Below are positions 7,761-16,172 of a stretch of DNA of 60,327 bases, in pieces (position 1 is the stretch's first letter; each line of letters begins with the position of its first letter). The notes beneath the pieces were generated by a model. The model had not been told where the DNA came from. It worked only from the letters and a program-made list of their open reading frames with translations, and made no database searches. The position numbers and the translations under genes were made by a program. This stretch comes from Acidobacteriota bacterium (lineage in GTDB: Bacteria; Acidobacteriota; Terriglobia; Bryobacterales; Bryobacteraceae). The stretch is from the NCBI GenBank assembly GCA_023436715.1, contig JAEZIJ010000108.1, positions 1 to 60,327 on the forward strand. Reading direction: 5' to 3'.

Positions 7761-8743
7761 ATACCGGCCACACCCTGTCCGCCGGACGCGGGTTGAATCA
7801 CGAGCCGCTCCGCCAGGCCGTATTTGAAAATCAGGTTCTCAAAATCCTTCTGATAGAAGACCTGGATGTTCACCTGGGGATAGATCATGCGCAGCAACTT
7901 CACCTTCCGGTTCTTCCTGGTGACGAGGGACTGCTTCATGGTGGTGAGTTCGAGGTAAAGGTCGAACTCCGGCAGGTAGAAATCCGGAGTGAACGACTCG
8001 AGCACCCGGCCGTCTTTATCCCACTGTATGGGGAAGCTGCGCGGCTCGTATTCCCAGGCGACTCGATAGAAATCGAGCAGATTGGCGAAGATCTGCTCGC
8101 TCGGGTGTACGAAGGTCCCTTTCTTGAAGTTGGTTTTCGCGGGCGCGACGATGCCGAACTTCGAGAGCCTGAGCCGCGCCTGGAACTGGATGTGCGCCTC
8201 GGCCGCCGGTGAAAGCAGGCCCTGCTCGATCAGTCCGCGTGCGCTTACCGCGCCGCGAACCAACTCGGCAACTCCTTCGTTCTCGAGAGACTCCGTGTTG
8301 CAGACGAGGTCGAACGAGTGGGGCGGCGCCGTGGTTTTTCCGAATTTCCGACTGCGCAGCTCTTTCTGCTGCCGCTCCAACTCGCGAAGCAGGTGGCGTG
8401 CCGAAGGCCTGTCAATCCGGTGCTCCAGCATGAGCGTGCCTATGCGCCGCGCTTCGGGCGCGACGACGTTGACGCGCAGCACGCCGGGAAAACTCTTGAA
8501 GAGCAACTCCGCCCCTTCCACACAAACAACAACGTGCTGCTCCGTGGCGAGGCGGGCGACAATCGAAAGCACGGCATCGGGGAAGGCCTTTTCCGGGACG
8601 GGGGGAGCGGAGCCGTACTCCTGCTCGATCAAGGTCTGGAGGCGCGACTCGGTGAGCAGTTCGAAGCCGAGCAGTTGCGAAATATGCCGCGCTACATCCT
8701 CATGCCGGCAGCCCGGTTGGCCGGATATCGTAATCAGCCCCAT
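7757..8743 (-). CDS. Cytidylate kinase-like protein fused to a nuclease-like domain
   Basis: The frame is open up to 8923, but an ATG at 8743 preceded by GGAG and a five-base spacer gives a 328-residue protein starting MGLITISGQPG. This start also avoids overlap with the divergent ROK gene. The first ~180 residues have a P-loop-like ISGQPGCR and the layout of the cytidylate-kinase-like family (AAA_33/PF13189 type). The C-terminal ~110 residues contain FTPDFYLPEFDLYLELTT, which resembles the PD-(D/E)XK nuclease core although the final Lys is not in place. The gene overlaps hpt by 4 bases. Enzymatic activity of either part is inferred only. Confidence 0.75.
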   Translation of the reverse strand: MGLITISGQPGCRHEDVARHISQLLGFELLTESRLQTLIEQEYGSAPPVPEKAFPDAVLSIVARLATEQHVVVCVEGAELLFKSFPGVLRVNVVAPEARRIGTLMLEHRIDRPSARHLLRELERQQKELRSRKFGKTTAPPHSFDLVCNTESLENEGVAELVRGAVSARGLIEQGLLSPAAEAHIQFQARLRLSKFGIVAPAKTNFKKGTFVHPSEQIFANLLDFYRVAWEYEPRSFPIQWDKDGRVLESFTPDFYLPEFDLYLELTTMKQSLVTRKNRKVKLLRMIYPQVNIQVFYQKDFENLIFKYGLAERLVIQPASGGQGVAGI

Positions 8744-8792
8744 CGCGGGCTCCGCGAATGGTTTCGAACCATTTCTCCCTTTAGTCTCATGA

Positions 8793-8798
8793 TATCGT
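8793..8798 (+). promoter_or_regulatory. TATCGT -10-like box six bases before the ROK start
   Basis: TATCGT at 8793-8798 lies exactly six bases before the ATG at 8805, and no Shine-Dalgarno is present. This spacing would place the transcription start at or beside the start codon. The same arrangement recurs at 37542, 47830 and 56119. Confidence 0.4.
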
Positions 8799-8804
8799 AC
8801 CTCC

Positions 8805-9677
8805 ATGGCAGTTTTAGGTATTGATATTGGAGGAACCAAGATAGCCGCGGGCATTGTCGACTCGGAAGCGCGGGTCCTGGAGACCGCCGTTGTGCCCACG
8901 CGCGCCGCCGAAGGCTTCGCCATGTCCTACGCTCAGCTTCAGGCCGCCATTGAGGCCACCATGCGCGACGACGTGACGGCCATCGGCATCTGCTCGCCCG
9001 GCCCGATCAATCCGAAAACGGGAGTCGTCATTAATCCGCCGAATCTCCCTGGCTGGGTGAACATCCCGCTGGCCGAACGCATCTCATGCACGTACGGGCT
9101 TCCCTGCCGCGTGGAGAACGATGCGAACGCAGCCGGGCTGGCCGAGGCGCGATTCGGCGCCGCCCGCGGGTATAGCACGGTGTTCTATGTGACCGTGAGC
9201 ACGGGCATCGGCAGCGGGATCATCCTTGACGGAAAGATCCACCACGGCAAGAGCGGACAGGCGGGCGAGGGCGGCCACGTCACCATCGATTACCGGAGCG
9301 AATCTGTCTGCGGTTGCGGTGTGCCGGGGTGCATCGAGGCGTTGGCGTCGGGTACGGCCATCGCGCGCCGGGCGGGAATGTCCGCGGAAGAGGTGGGCCG
9401 CGCGGCTGCGCAAGGGAACGCGCGGGCAATCGCAATACTGGATGAAACGGCCTTGATGCTCAGCGCCTGGCTGGGCAGCGCGATCAACATGCTCGACCCG
9501 GACATCATCGTGATCGGCGGAGGTGTGGCACAGATCGGTGAGCCGCTGTTTTCGCGCTTGCGGCGCATTGTGCCCACGCGGAGCATCAACCAGTTCGCGG
9601 CCGAGACACCCATCGTGCCGGCGGCCTTGGGGGCAAATTCGGGAATCCTCGGTGCCGCCGCAACCGTGTTCGCGTAA
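8805..9677 (+). CDS. ROK-family sugar kinase (glucokinase-like)
   Basis: This 290-residue protein begins with the ATP/phosphate motif GIDIGGTK. It carries the substrate-site GEGGH motif and the ROK zinc motif CGCGVPGCIE. It likely phosphorylates glucose or a related hexose in the cytoplasm. It is transcribed divergently from the kinase-like/hpt pair, and a hairpin terminator follows the stop. There is no DNA-binding N-terminus, so it is a kinase rather than a ROK repressor. Confidence 0.9.
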   Translation: MAVLGIDIGGTKIAAGIVDSEARVLETAVVPTRAAEGFAMSYAQLQAAIEATMRDDVTAIGICSPGPINPKTGVVINPPNLPGWVNIPLAERISCTYGLPCRVENDANAAGLAEARFGAARGYSTVFYVTVSTGIGSGIILDGKIHHGKSGQAGEGGHVTIDYRSESVCGCGVPGCIEALASGTAIARRAGMSAEEVGRAAAQGNARAIAILDETALMLSAWLGSAINMLDPDIIVIGGGVAQIGEPLFSRLRRIVPTRSINQFAAETPIVPAALGANSGILGAAATVFA

Positions 9678-9680
9678 GGC

Positions 9681-9700
9681 GACAGGCCAGGGGGCCTGTC
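9681..9700 (+). terminator. Hairpin terminator of the ROK gene
   Basis: The perfect 8-bp stem GACAGGCC (9681-9688) / GGCCTGTC (9693-9700) with loop AGGG starts 4 bases after the ROK stop codon. No strong T-run follows, so termination efficiency is uncertain. Confidence 0.5.
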
Positions 9701-9821
9701 CCACTGTGTACGGTTTCGGAGAGGGCCGTCCCGGAAACGGACAGTTCCGGATGCTCTTCCGTCCCTAAGCTGTTGAATTCGGGAGGGAATTCCTGGACGT
9801 TCGTTTGCACTGAGGCCAGTT

Positions 9822-12242
9822 ATGCTGCAAGATCTCCGCTATGCGTTCCGGCTGCTCGCGAAGACGCCGGGCTTCACAGCCATCATGGTCCTGACGCTCG
9901 CCGTCGGAATAGGCGCCAGCACGGCCCTGTTCAGCGTCGTGGATACCCTCTTGGTGCGGCCGTTCCCCTATCCGGACGCAGAGCGGCTCGCTGTCGTATG
10001 GTCAGTCCCGCCGCAGGGTGGCGTGATCAACGTCTCGCCAGCCAATTTTCTCGACTTTCGCGACCAGAACCGTGTGTTCGATCACATGGGTGCGGTGTCA
10101 CTCGCCGAGGTGAATATCTCGATTGACGGCGTAGCGGAGCGGCTTCAGGGCGTTCGCGTTTCGTCGGACTTCTTCGACACCTTGGGAATCAGGCCCGCCA
10201 TCGGCCGCGCCTTCTCGGAAGCGGAAGATCGTCCTGGTGCGCCGCGCACGGCGGTGCTCAGTTACGGCGCCTGGCAGCGCAGATTCGGTGGCGACCGGCG
10301 TGTCATCGGGCAGTCCCTTACTGTGGACGGTGAGAAATGCACCGTGACCGGGATCATGCCTCCAAATTTTCGGTTTGCGTTCGCGCCGGAGATCCTGCTG
10401 CCGTTGGCTATCGATGCTGCGGGCGCGCCCCGGGACCTGCACGTCCTGTTCGCACTGGGCAGGCTCAAGGCGGGCGTGACGATGGCCCAGGGGCTCGCGC
10501 AGATGCAAAACCTGGCCCGGAATCTCGAAAAGGCCTATCCCTCCGCGCTGAAAGGTTGGGGCGTGGACCTCTATCCCTGGCGAGACAACTTTGTTCGTGG
10601 CGATCAGCAGAGAGTTCTGGTCCTGTTCGGGGCTGTGGGATTCGTGCTGCTCATCGCGTGCGTGAACCTGGCCAACCTGCTGTTGGTAAGGGCGGCGGGA
10701 CGCCGGAGGGAACTCGCGGTGCGCGCGGCGGTTGGCGCGGGGCGGCGGCGCCTGATGAGGCAGATGTTGACTGAGAGCGTGTTGCTGTCGCTTGCCGGAG
10801 GCGCGGCCGGCGTCCTGGTGGCGTATTGGCTCGTCCCGCTGGCCACCACCCTTGTTTGGGAGCCCGTCTTGGCCGCAGTTGCGCCGATCGGTATCGATTT
10901 TCGCGTTCTGGCGTTCGCGCTGGCTCTCTCGATCCTCACAGGTCTGCTGTTCGGCGCCGTGCCGGCATGGCGCGCGTCGAGGGTGAACCTCCACCAGGAG
11001 CTGAAGAGCTCCTCGCAGGGAGCGATCCGCGGCGGCTGGGGCGTCCGTTTCCGCGGCGCTCTGGTGGTAGCGGAACTGGCGTTGTCCCTGATGCTGCTGG
11101 TCGGGGCCGGCCTGATGATCCGAAGTCTCGCCGTTATGTCCACGGGCGATTGGGGTTTCAGGCCCGCGAACGTGCTGACGATGCGCCTGACTATGCCGCA
11201 AGCCCGGTACTCGAAGCCAGAGCAGATTCGCAATTTCGACCGTCAGCTTTTGGAAAGCGTGCGGGCGCTCCCGGGCGTCCGCGCGGCTGCGATGGGGTTC
11301 GCGGTGCCGCTCGAGCGGCTGGCTGTGCCGATGCGCTTTGAATTCGCTTCGAATCCGGTCCCCGAGGCCGCGCGGCTTCAGGCCGGCTATCATCCCTCGA
11401 CGGACGGTTACTTCGAAACGCTCGGCATCGCACTTCGCAAGGGACGGTTCTTTTCCGAACGGGACAACGAATCCGCACCGCGCGTCGCCATCGTAAACGA
11501 GGCGTTCGTCAAGCAGTTCCTGCCGAAGGAGGACCCGCTCGGGCAGCGGCTGGTCCTTGATGAGCGAATCACCGGAGGCGGCAAGCAGCCTGGAACGATT
11601 ACGCCCTGGGAGATCGTCGGGGTGGCCGGCACGGTGAAGATTTCGGGAACGGACCCGGGCAACAGGCCGATCATCTACACGCCGCTGGCGCAATCGCCAA
11701 GACCCGGCGGAGTGCTGGCCGTGCGAGCCGAGGCGGATACGGCGGCACTTACCCGGGCGGTACGTGCGGCGATCTCCGGCGTTGATCGGGACGTCCCTGT
11801 AACGGACATCAGAACGATGCAGCAGGTGGCGGCGGCATCGATGGCGCAGCCCCGAAGCCAGGCGTGGATCATCGGACTTTTCGCCGCCGTGGCGCTGATC
11901 CTTGCGGCGCTGGGCATATATGGGGTGATGTCGTACACGGTGGCGCAGAGCGCGCGGGAGATGGGCGTCCGGATCGCCCTGGGCGCGCAACCCAACGACC
12001 TGTTGAGCATGACCGTACGCAGGGGCGCGGTGATGGCGATGCTCGGGCTCGCGCTCGGACTCGTGGGCGCGTTCGCTCTCAAGCGTGTAGTCGAACACCT
12101 GCTCTACAAAGTGACGACTACCGATCCGCTGACCTGGACCGCCGTATCGCTGCTGCTGCTTGCGGTGGCAATGTTCGCGGCGTACATCCCGGCGCGGCGG
12201 GCGGCGAAGGTGGACCCGCTGGCTGCGCTACGTTGGGAATAA
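9822..12242 (+). CDS. ADOP-type MacB/FtsX ABC permease
   Basis: This 806-residue membrane protein starts MLQDLRYAFRLLAKTPGFT, the signature opening of acidobacterial duplicated orphan permeases. It has an N-terminal membrane segment, a periplasmic MacB-like core, an FtsX block at about residues 270-400, a second periplasmic core, and a second FtsX block at about 690-800. The family lacks a fused ATPase, and none is encoded next door. The substrate is unknown. The stop is followed one base later by the GTG of the next gene, so the downstream hydrolase and Smr genes may be cotranscribed. Confidence 0.93.
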   Translation: MLQDLRYAFRLLAKTPGFTAIMVLTLAVGIGASTALFSVVDTLLVRPFPYPDAERLAVVWSVPPQGGVINVSPANFLDFRDQNRVFDHMGAVSLAEVNISIDGVAERLQGVRVSSDFFDTLGIRPAIGRAFSEAEDRPGAPRTAVLSYGAWQRRFGGDRRVIGQSLTVDGEKCTVTGIMPPNFRFAFAPEILLPLAIDAAGAPRDLHVLFALGRLKAGVTMAQGLAQMQNLARNLEKAYPSALKGWGVDLYPWRDNFVRGDQQRVLVLFGAVGFVLLIACVNLANLLLVRAAGRRRELAVRAAVGAGRRRLMRQMLTESVLLSLAGGAAGVLVAYWLVPLATTLVWEPVLAAVAPIGIDFRVLAFALALSILTGLLFGAVPAWRASRVNLHQELKSSSQGAIRGGWGVRFRGALVVAELALSLMLLVGAGLMIRSLAVMSTGDWGFRPANVLTMRLTMPQARYSKPEQIRNFDRQLLESVRALPGVRAAAMGFAVPLERLAVPMRFEFASNPVPEAARLQAGYHPSTDGYFETLGIALRKGRFFSERDNESAPRVAIVNEAFVKQFLPKEDPLGQRLVLDERITGGGKQPGTITPWEIVGVAGTVKISGTDPGNRPIIYTPLAQSPRPGGVLAVRAEADTAALTRAVRAAISGVDRDVPVTDIRTMQQVAAASMAQPRSQAWIIGLFAAVALILAALGIYGVMSYTVAQSAREMGVRIALGAQPNDLLSMTVRRGAVMAMLGLALGLVGAFALKRVVEHLLYKVTTTDPLTWTAVSLLLLAVAMFAAYIPARRAAKVDPLAALRWE

Positions 12243-12243
12243 G

Positions 12244-12876
12244 GTGGAACCTTTCCTGGAAGACTCGGGCGATGGGCCGGCAGTGCGGGGCGTTCTGCAC
12301 CGCGGGACGTCCGGCGACGGGCTGGTGCTTACCCACGGCGCGGGGTCGAACGCGGGCGCGCCGCTTCTGGTGGCCCTGGCCGATGTGTTCGCCGGCCTGG
12401 GCGTCAGCGTCTTAAGGTGCGACCTGCCATTCCGGCAGGCACGTCCTCATGGCCCTCCGCCGCAATCCGCCGCTCCACGAGACAGGGAAGGGTTGAGGCG
12501 GGCTGTCGCCGCGCTTCGGAAGTTGGCGCCGCGCCGAGTGTTCCTTGGCGGGCAATCCTACGGCGGGCGGCAGGCGACGATGGCGGTTGCCGAGGACCCC
12601 GCGCTCGCCGACGCCCTGCTGCTGCTCTCTTATCCGCTGCACGCCCCGCAACGCCCCGGCAGTCCTCGCACGGCGCATTTTCCCTCGCTCCGAACGCCCG
12701 CGCTGTTCGTACACGGCTCGCGCGACCCGTTCGGCTCCATCGAGGAAATGCGTAATGCACTGCCCCTGATTCCCACCCGAACGGAACTGCTGCCGGTGGA
12801 GGGCGCGGGCCACGATCTCTCGAAGAGGGTGGATCCGGCGGAGGTCGCGGCAGAGTTCCTGAGATTCCTGGAATGA
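12244..12876 (+). CDS. Small alpha/beta hydrolase (KANL3/Tex30-like)
   Basis: A GTG at 12244, one base after the permease stop, gives a 210-residue protein that starts where the conserved sequence begins. The upstream in-frame codons only shadow the permease gene. It has the nucleophile elbow GGQSYGGR, an acid residue in HGSRDPFG and a catalytic His in GAGHDL. The LTHGAGSN oxyanion-side motif is also present, so a full Ser-Asp-His triad can be placed. The substrate is unknown. It overlaps the Smr gene by 4 bases (ATGA). Confidence 0.85.
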   Translation: MEPFLEDSGDGPAVRGVLHRGTSGDGLVLTHGAGSNAGAPLLVALADVFAGLGVSVLRCDLPFRQARPHGPPPQSAAPRDREGLRRAVAALRKLAPRRVFLGGQSYGGRQATMAVAEDPALADALLLLSYPLHAPQRPGSPRTAHFPSLRTPALFVHGSRDPFGSIEEMRNALPLIPTRTELLPVEGAGHDLSKRVDPAEVAAEFLRFLE

Positions 12877-13148
12877 GCGACGACGAAGAGCCAATCCGGA
12901 TTCCGATCACGGATGTATTCGATCTGCACACCGTGCCGCCGCGGGATGTCCAGCCGATAGTGGAAGCTTACCTCGAAGAGGCCTGCCGGCTGGGGTTCAA
13001 GGCGCTCCGCATCATTCATGGGCGCGGGATCGGGGTACAGCGAGAGATCGTGCGGGCCGTCCTGGCCCGCACTCCCTTCGTTCTTGACTACCGCGACGCT
13101 CCCGCCGAGGCGGGCGGCTGGGGAGCAACTATCGTTACGCTTCGCTGA
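12873..13148 (+). CDS. Smr-domain protein
   Basis: This 91-residue protein is essentially one Smr domain. It has the FDLHTVPPRD motif near the N-terminus, IIHGRGIG in the middle, and a C-terminal GGWGATIV in place of the usual GGxGxTxV. Stand-alone Smr proteins are linked to RNA or DNA nicking and to ribosome-collision rescue; activity here is inferred. It is coupled to the hydrolase gene by a 4-base overlap and ends 3 bases from the convergent zinc-ribbon gene. Confidence 0.88.
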   Translation: MSDDEEPIRIPITDVFDLHTVPPRDVQPIVEAYLEEACRLGFKALRIIHGRGIGVQREIVRAVLARTPFVLDYRDAPAEAGGWGATIVTLR

Positions 13149-13151
13149 GCT

Positions 13152-13316
13152 TCAGCTCTTCTTCGCCGTCACGGCAAAAAACCGTTCGACCTGGTGCCGA
13201 ACATTGGTGCTGCCGCACTCGGGGCATTTCACCTCGCCCTTTTCCAGTTCGGAAAAGTGCAAGGCCTGGGTAAACTCCTTCTTGCAGTCCTGGCAGACAA
13301 ATGAGTACTGAGGCAT
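13152..13316 (-). CDS. Small FmdB-type zinc ribbon protein
   Basis: This 54-residue open frame was found by reading the minus strand. The protein starts MPQYSFVCQDC and has two cysteine pairs, C8-x2-C11 and C31-x2-C34, followed by a basic tail. The N-terminal layout is that of the FmdB regulatory/zinc-ribbon family. It faces the Smr gene tail to tail with a 3-base gap and is divergent from yjbQ. The function is unknown beyond predicted zinc binding. Confidence 0.75.
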   Translation of the reverse strand: MPQYSFVCQDCKKEFTQALHFSELEKGEVKCPECGSTNVRHQVERFFAVTAKKS

Positions 13317-13355
13317 AGCACGACCCTCTGATTCCGCTAATATTCTAATACCAAT

Positions 13356-13775
13356 ATGCCCGCCTATCAGAAGTCATTTCGCCTATCGACCCGCGGCCGG
13401 TGCGACGTTTTGGATATCACAGCGCACGTGAGCCGGATCGTACAGGAGAGCGGCGTGCGGCGCGGGATCGTGAACGTCGCGGGCCGCGGCTCGACGCTGG
13501 GCATCAGTACAATCGAGTACGAACCCGGCGCGGTATCCGACCTTGCGCGCGCGCTCGAGAAAATCGCCCCGATGAATCTCGATTACGCGCATAACGCGCG
13601 GTGGGGAGACGATAATGGCTACGCCCACCTGCGCAGCGCTCTTATGGGAACAAGCAAGAGCTTCCCGGTCCGGGATGGCGGGCTTTATCTGGGGACGTGG
13701 CAGCAGGTCATCTTTTGCGATTTCGATAGCGGTCCGCGCGAGCGCGAGGTGACAGTTACCGTGGTCGGCGGGTAG
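13356..13775 (+). CDS. YjbQ family (UPF0047) protein
   Basis: This 139-residue protein matches the YjbQ/UPF0047 family in length and motifs, with WGDDNGYAHLRSAL and LGTWQQVIFCDFD in the C-terminal half. Members have been called secondary thiamine-phosphate synthases; the physiological role is unclear. There is no Shine-Dalgarno, and TAATAC/TATTCT boxes lie within 5-15 bases of the ATG, so the transcript may be leaderless or nearly so. Confidence 0.9.
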   Translation: MPAYQKSFRLSTRGRCDVLDITAHVSRIVQESGVRRGIVNVAGRGSTLGISTIEYEPGAVSDLARALEKIAPMNLDYAHNARWGDDNGYAHLRSALMGTSKSFPVRDGGLYLGTWQQVIFCDFDSGPREREVTVTVVGG

Positions 13776-13843
13776 GCATGCGCGGCTGAGTTGTTCTCGT
13801 TCGACACCCTGCGATTACATGGAGGCAGGGGGGGACGAGCGAG

Positions 13844-14266
13844 ATGGCCGACGAGATTCTGGAAGCACTCAAACTGAAATACCTTCCTGTTTTCCAGGAA
13901 ATGGAAACGCATCGGGTGCGAGTTGATGATGTCCATATGGAAGGCGACAAGCTCCTGGTTCGCGCTGTGGTGCCTACAGCCGAGGAGAAGGACCGCGTCT
14001 GGGACGAGATCAAGTACGTGGACCCGAGCTTTAGCGACCTGATCGCAGAAATCACGGTGGCGCAGGCGGCGCAGGCGCGAGCGGTGGGCATCGCCGTGCC
14101 GGAGCCGCTCGTCTACACGGTCCAGCCCGGGGACACGCTGTCCAGGATCGCCCGGAACTACTACGGCGACGCGGACCAGTCCAGCCGGATCTTCGAGGCG
14201 AACCGCGACAGGCTCGACGACCCCGAGGCGATCCAGCCCGGACAGAGGCTGGTCATTCCGCAATAA
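13844..14266 (+). CDS. LysM-domain protein with BON-like N-terminus
   Basis: This 140-residue protein has a C-terminal LysM domain (YTVQPGDTLSRIARNYYGDA ... GQRLVIPQ, about residues 91-140). The ~85-residue N-terminal part resembles a BON-like alpha/beta module. This arrangement is like the YgaU/LysM-BON proteins (peptidoglycan or potassium binding). No signal peptide is visible, which also fits cytoplasmic YgaU-like proteins. The next gene begins 18 bases downstream with its own Shine-Dalgarno, so the two probably form an operon. Confidence 0.85.
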   Translation: MADEILEALKLKYLPVFQEMETHRVRVDDVHMEGDKLLVRAVVPTAEEKDRVWDEIKYVDPSFSDLIAEITVAQAAQARAVGIAVPEPLVYTVQPGDTLSRIARNYYGDADQSSRIFEANRDRLDDPEAIQPGQRLVIPQ

Positions 14267-14284
14267 GCGCCAGGAGGAAGCCCG

Positions 14285-14845
14285 ATGGATTGGCTCAATC
14301 AGATCAGGGGCGTACTGTCGAAGTACGCCGAGCGCCAGCCGGAAGTTCCGGAGGGGAAGTGGCCGGGAGCGCTGCACACCACGGACCCAGCGGCAGTACA
14401 CAAGGACTTCGAGGAGGTTGCACATCGCGCGCCGCGGTCGGCGCTGGCCGATGGGCTTGCCCAGGCGTTTCGCATGGCCGACGCGCCGCCCTTCGGGCAG
14501 TCCGTCGCGCACCTCTTCAGCCAGGCGGATGCCGCGCAGAAGGCCGACTTGCTGAATCAGGTGCTTTCGATCGCGCCGGCCTCGGCATCGCGCGAGATGC
14601 TGAACTTTTTGACGTCGCGCAGGATCAGCCCCGAGGAGGCGCAGAGGGTTTCGCCGCAACAGGTGGAGCGGCTGGCGAATGAGGCGGAGCAGAAGGACCC
14701 GGGGGTGGTAGACCGCATGGCGGACTTCTTCGCCGAGCACCCGAACCTTGTGAAGAAGCTCAGCATCGGCACACTCGCCGCGGCCATGGCCAGCATAGGT
14801 CGCCGCGGGGGGAGCCGTAGTGCCGGCGGCCGCACGGCAGCCTGA
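14285..14845 (+). CDS. Hypothetical protein following the LysM gene
   Basis: I do not recognise a family for this 186-residue protein. It is mostly predicted helical and rich in Ala and Gln, with no signal peptide and a basic, Gly/Arg-rich tail after residue 172. The start has a clear AGGAGG-like Shine-Dalgarno 8 bases upstream, and the gene follows the LysM gene by 18 bases, suggesting coexpression. It ends 2 bases from the convergent HhH gene. Confidence 0.7.
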   Translation: MDWLNQIRGVLSKYAERQPEVPEGKWPGALHTTDPAAVHKDFEEVAHRAPRSALADGLAQAFRMADAPPFGQSVAHLFSQADAAQKADLLNQVLSIAPASASREMLNFLTSRRISPEEAQRVSPQQVERLANEAEQKDPGVVDRMADFFAEHPNLVKKLSIGTLAAAMASIGRRGGSRSAGGRTAA

Positions 14846-14847
14846 GA

Positions 14848-15216
14848 TCAGGACTTGCCGGATTTCGGCTTTGCCGGCGCCATTCTAGGCATCGGAGGAT
14901 GCACGGCGCCCATCGATTCATCGACGACAACCAGCGGCCGGATCTTCTCAATCGTGTCCGCGGGTACGCCCACGCGCTTCAGGTCCTCCACGGCGCGATA
15001 CGGGCGGTTGGCGATGATCTTTTTTGCCAGCGGGCGGGTGATGCCGGGCAGTTTCTCGAGGTCGACCTGGAATGCGGAGTTGATGTCCAGCCTCGTATCG
15101 GCCTTTTTGGCGGCGGCAGCCGGGGGCTTGGGCGCCAGCGCGGCTTTCTTCTGAGGAGCGGCCGCGGCGGCGGAAAGAGCCAGCACGGCGAGTATAGCTA
15201 AGTTCCTGTACTCCAT
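14848..15216 (-). CDS. Secreted helix-hairpin-helix protein (ComEA-like)
   Basis: This 122-residue protein has an N-terminal signal peptide, an Ala/Pro/Lys-rich linker to about residue 40, and a helix-hairpin-helix region (DINSAFQVDLEKLPGITR ... IIANRPYRAVEDLK) typical of ComEA. The usual ComEA opening LNINxA is recognisable as LDINSA. ComEA binds DNA during uptake. No other competence genes are near, so a general periplasmic DNA-binding role is as likely. Confidence 0.82.
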   Translation of the reverse strand: MEYRNLAILAVLALSAAAAAPQKKAALAPKPPAAAAKKADTRLDINSAFQVDLEKLPGITRPLAKKIIANRPYRAVEDLKRVGVPADTIEKIRPLVVVDESMGAVHPPMPRMAPAKPKSGKS

Positions 15217-15306
15217 TTGAGGGTTCCCAGTGGAAAACCCTTATTCTACCTTGGCCGGAAGGTCCGGCCGGACAACCACGCCCTTGCTGTCGCGGTGCCG
15301 GCGGTT

Positions 15307-16164
15307 CTAAAAATACTGCTTGAGGGCTGTGAATTCCGTTTCGAACTGCTCCAGCAGACTCGGGAGCTCACCGCCGATTCCGAGCGCGTCCAGGCAATCG
15401 GCCGGAATTTCGGGAACCGGCGGCTGCGGCATCAGCGTATGGCCCAGGTCGTTGGCGAGCCGGTCGGCGGCGCTCACAAGCCAGCTCAGGTGCGGCTCGC
15501 CGCCCGGAGCGTGGTGCAAGAGCACGGCTTCCTGAATGGGCAGCGGCAGGTTCCAGTGCGCCAGCACCGCGCCGGACAACTCGGCGTGCGCAAAGCCGGT
15601 TTCTTCGGGATCGTACGGCTCGTCCGGCTGCGACACCGCTATCAGCAGCTTGCCGATATCGTGCAGAAGGCCGGCCACAAAGCCGCCCTCCGGATACGGG
15701 ACATCGACTCTTTGGGACAGCAGATCGGCAAGCACGGCCGCCGCCGCCGAATGAAGGTTGAAGCGGGCTGTCGACCACCCAAGCGGCGTGCGCGCCCGCC
15801 CCCACATTCGCGTAATCGACATGCTCAGCGCCACGTTGCGGAGCTTGTTCATGCCGAGAATCGCCACGGCGTGCCGCACGGAGTTCACTGTGCCGTCGAA
15901 ACCGTAAAGGGCGGAATTCACCACCCCGAGAACGTTGCCGGCCAGCACAGTATCTTTTTCGATCAGATCGGCCACGTGCGCAAACGAAACATCCTCCTCG
16001 GCAATCGTGGCCAACAGACGGTTCAGAATGGGCGAAAAGGGAGGCAGCCGGTCCAGGTTCATCAATGCCTGGCCGGGACCGTGCGCGCTCCCGGGTTCGA
16101 CGGAAGTCACGATTGTCGTATCGGCCGCGGGCGGCGAAACTTGACTTACCGCGCGGGGTACCAT
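15307..16164 (-). CDS. HDOD-domain signalling protein
   Basis: This 285-residue protein has an HDOD domain. It shows LPPFSPILNRLLATIAEED near residue 40, the ALYGFDGTVNSVRHAVAILG block, and a partly kept HD motif GLLHDIGKLL. HDOD proteins are signalling outputs in chemotaxis, virulence or cell-cycle control, but no sensor is attached here. The start is uncertain: ATG at 16164 is used, while a GTG and an ATG (16062) lie downstream in frame. The upstream ABC ATPase gene is divergent and starts 8 bases away. Confidence 0.85.
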   Translation of the reverse strand: MVPRAVSQVSPPAADTTIVTSVEPGSAHGPGQALMNLDRLPPFSPILNRLLATIAEEDVSFAHVADLIEKDTVLAGNVLGVVNSALYGFDGTVNSVRHAVAILGMNKLRNVALSMSITRMWGRARTPLGWSTARFNLHSAAAAVLADLLSQRVDVPYPEGGFVAGLLHDIGKLLIAVSQPDEPYDPEETGFAHAELSGAVLAHWNLPLPIQEAVLLHHAPGGEPHLSWLVSAADRLANDLGHTLMPQPPVPEIPADCLDALGIGGELPSLLEQFETEFTALKQYF

Positions 16165-16172
16165 GAGATTCT

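Noticed and set aside
8744..8923. Longer N-terminus for the kinase-like fusion, with a start sharing CCATGG with the ROK start
   Set aside because: The extra residues are low in structure, run into the divergent ROK gene and have no Shine-Dalgarno, whereas the ATG at 8743 has GGAG at good spacing.
10098..12098. 666-codon minus-strand open frame opposite the ADOP permease
   Set aside because: The composition is Arg/His/Gln-rich and low in hydrophobic cores, while the plus strand encodes a well-formed permease. It is a shadow frame.
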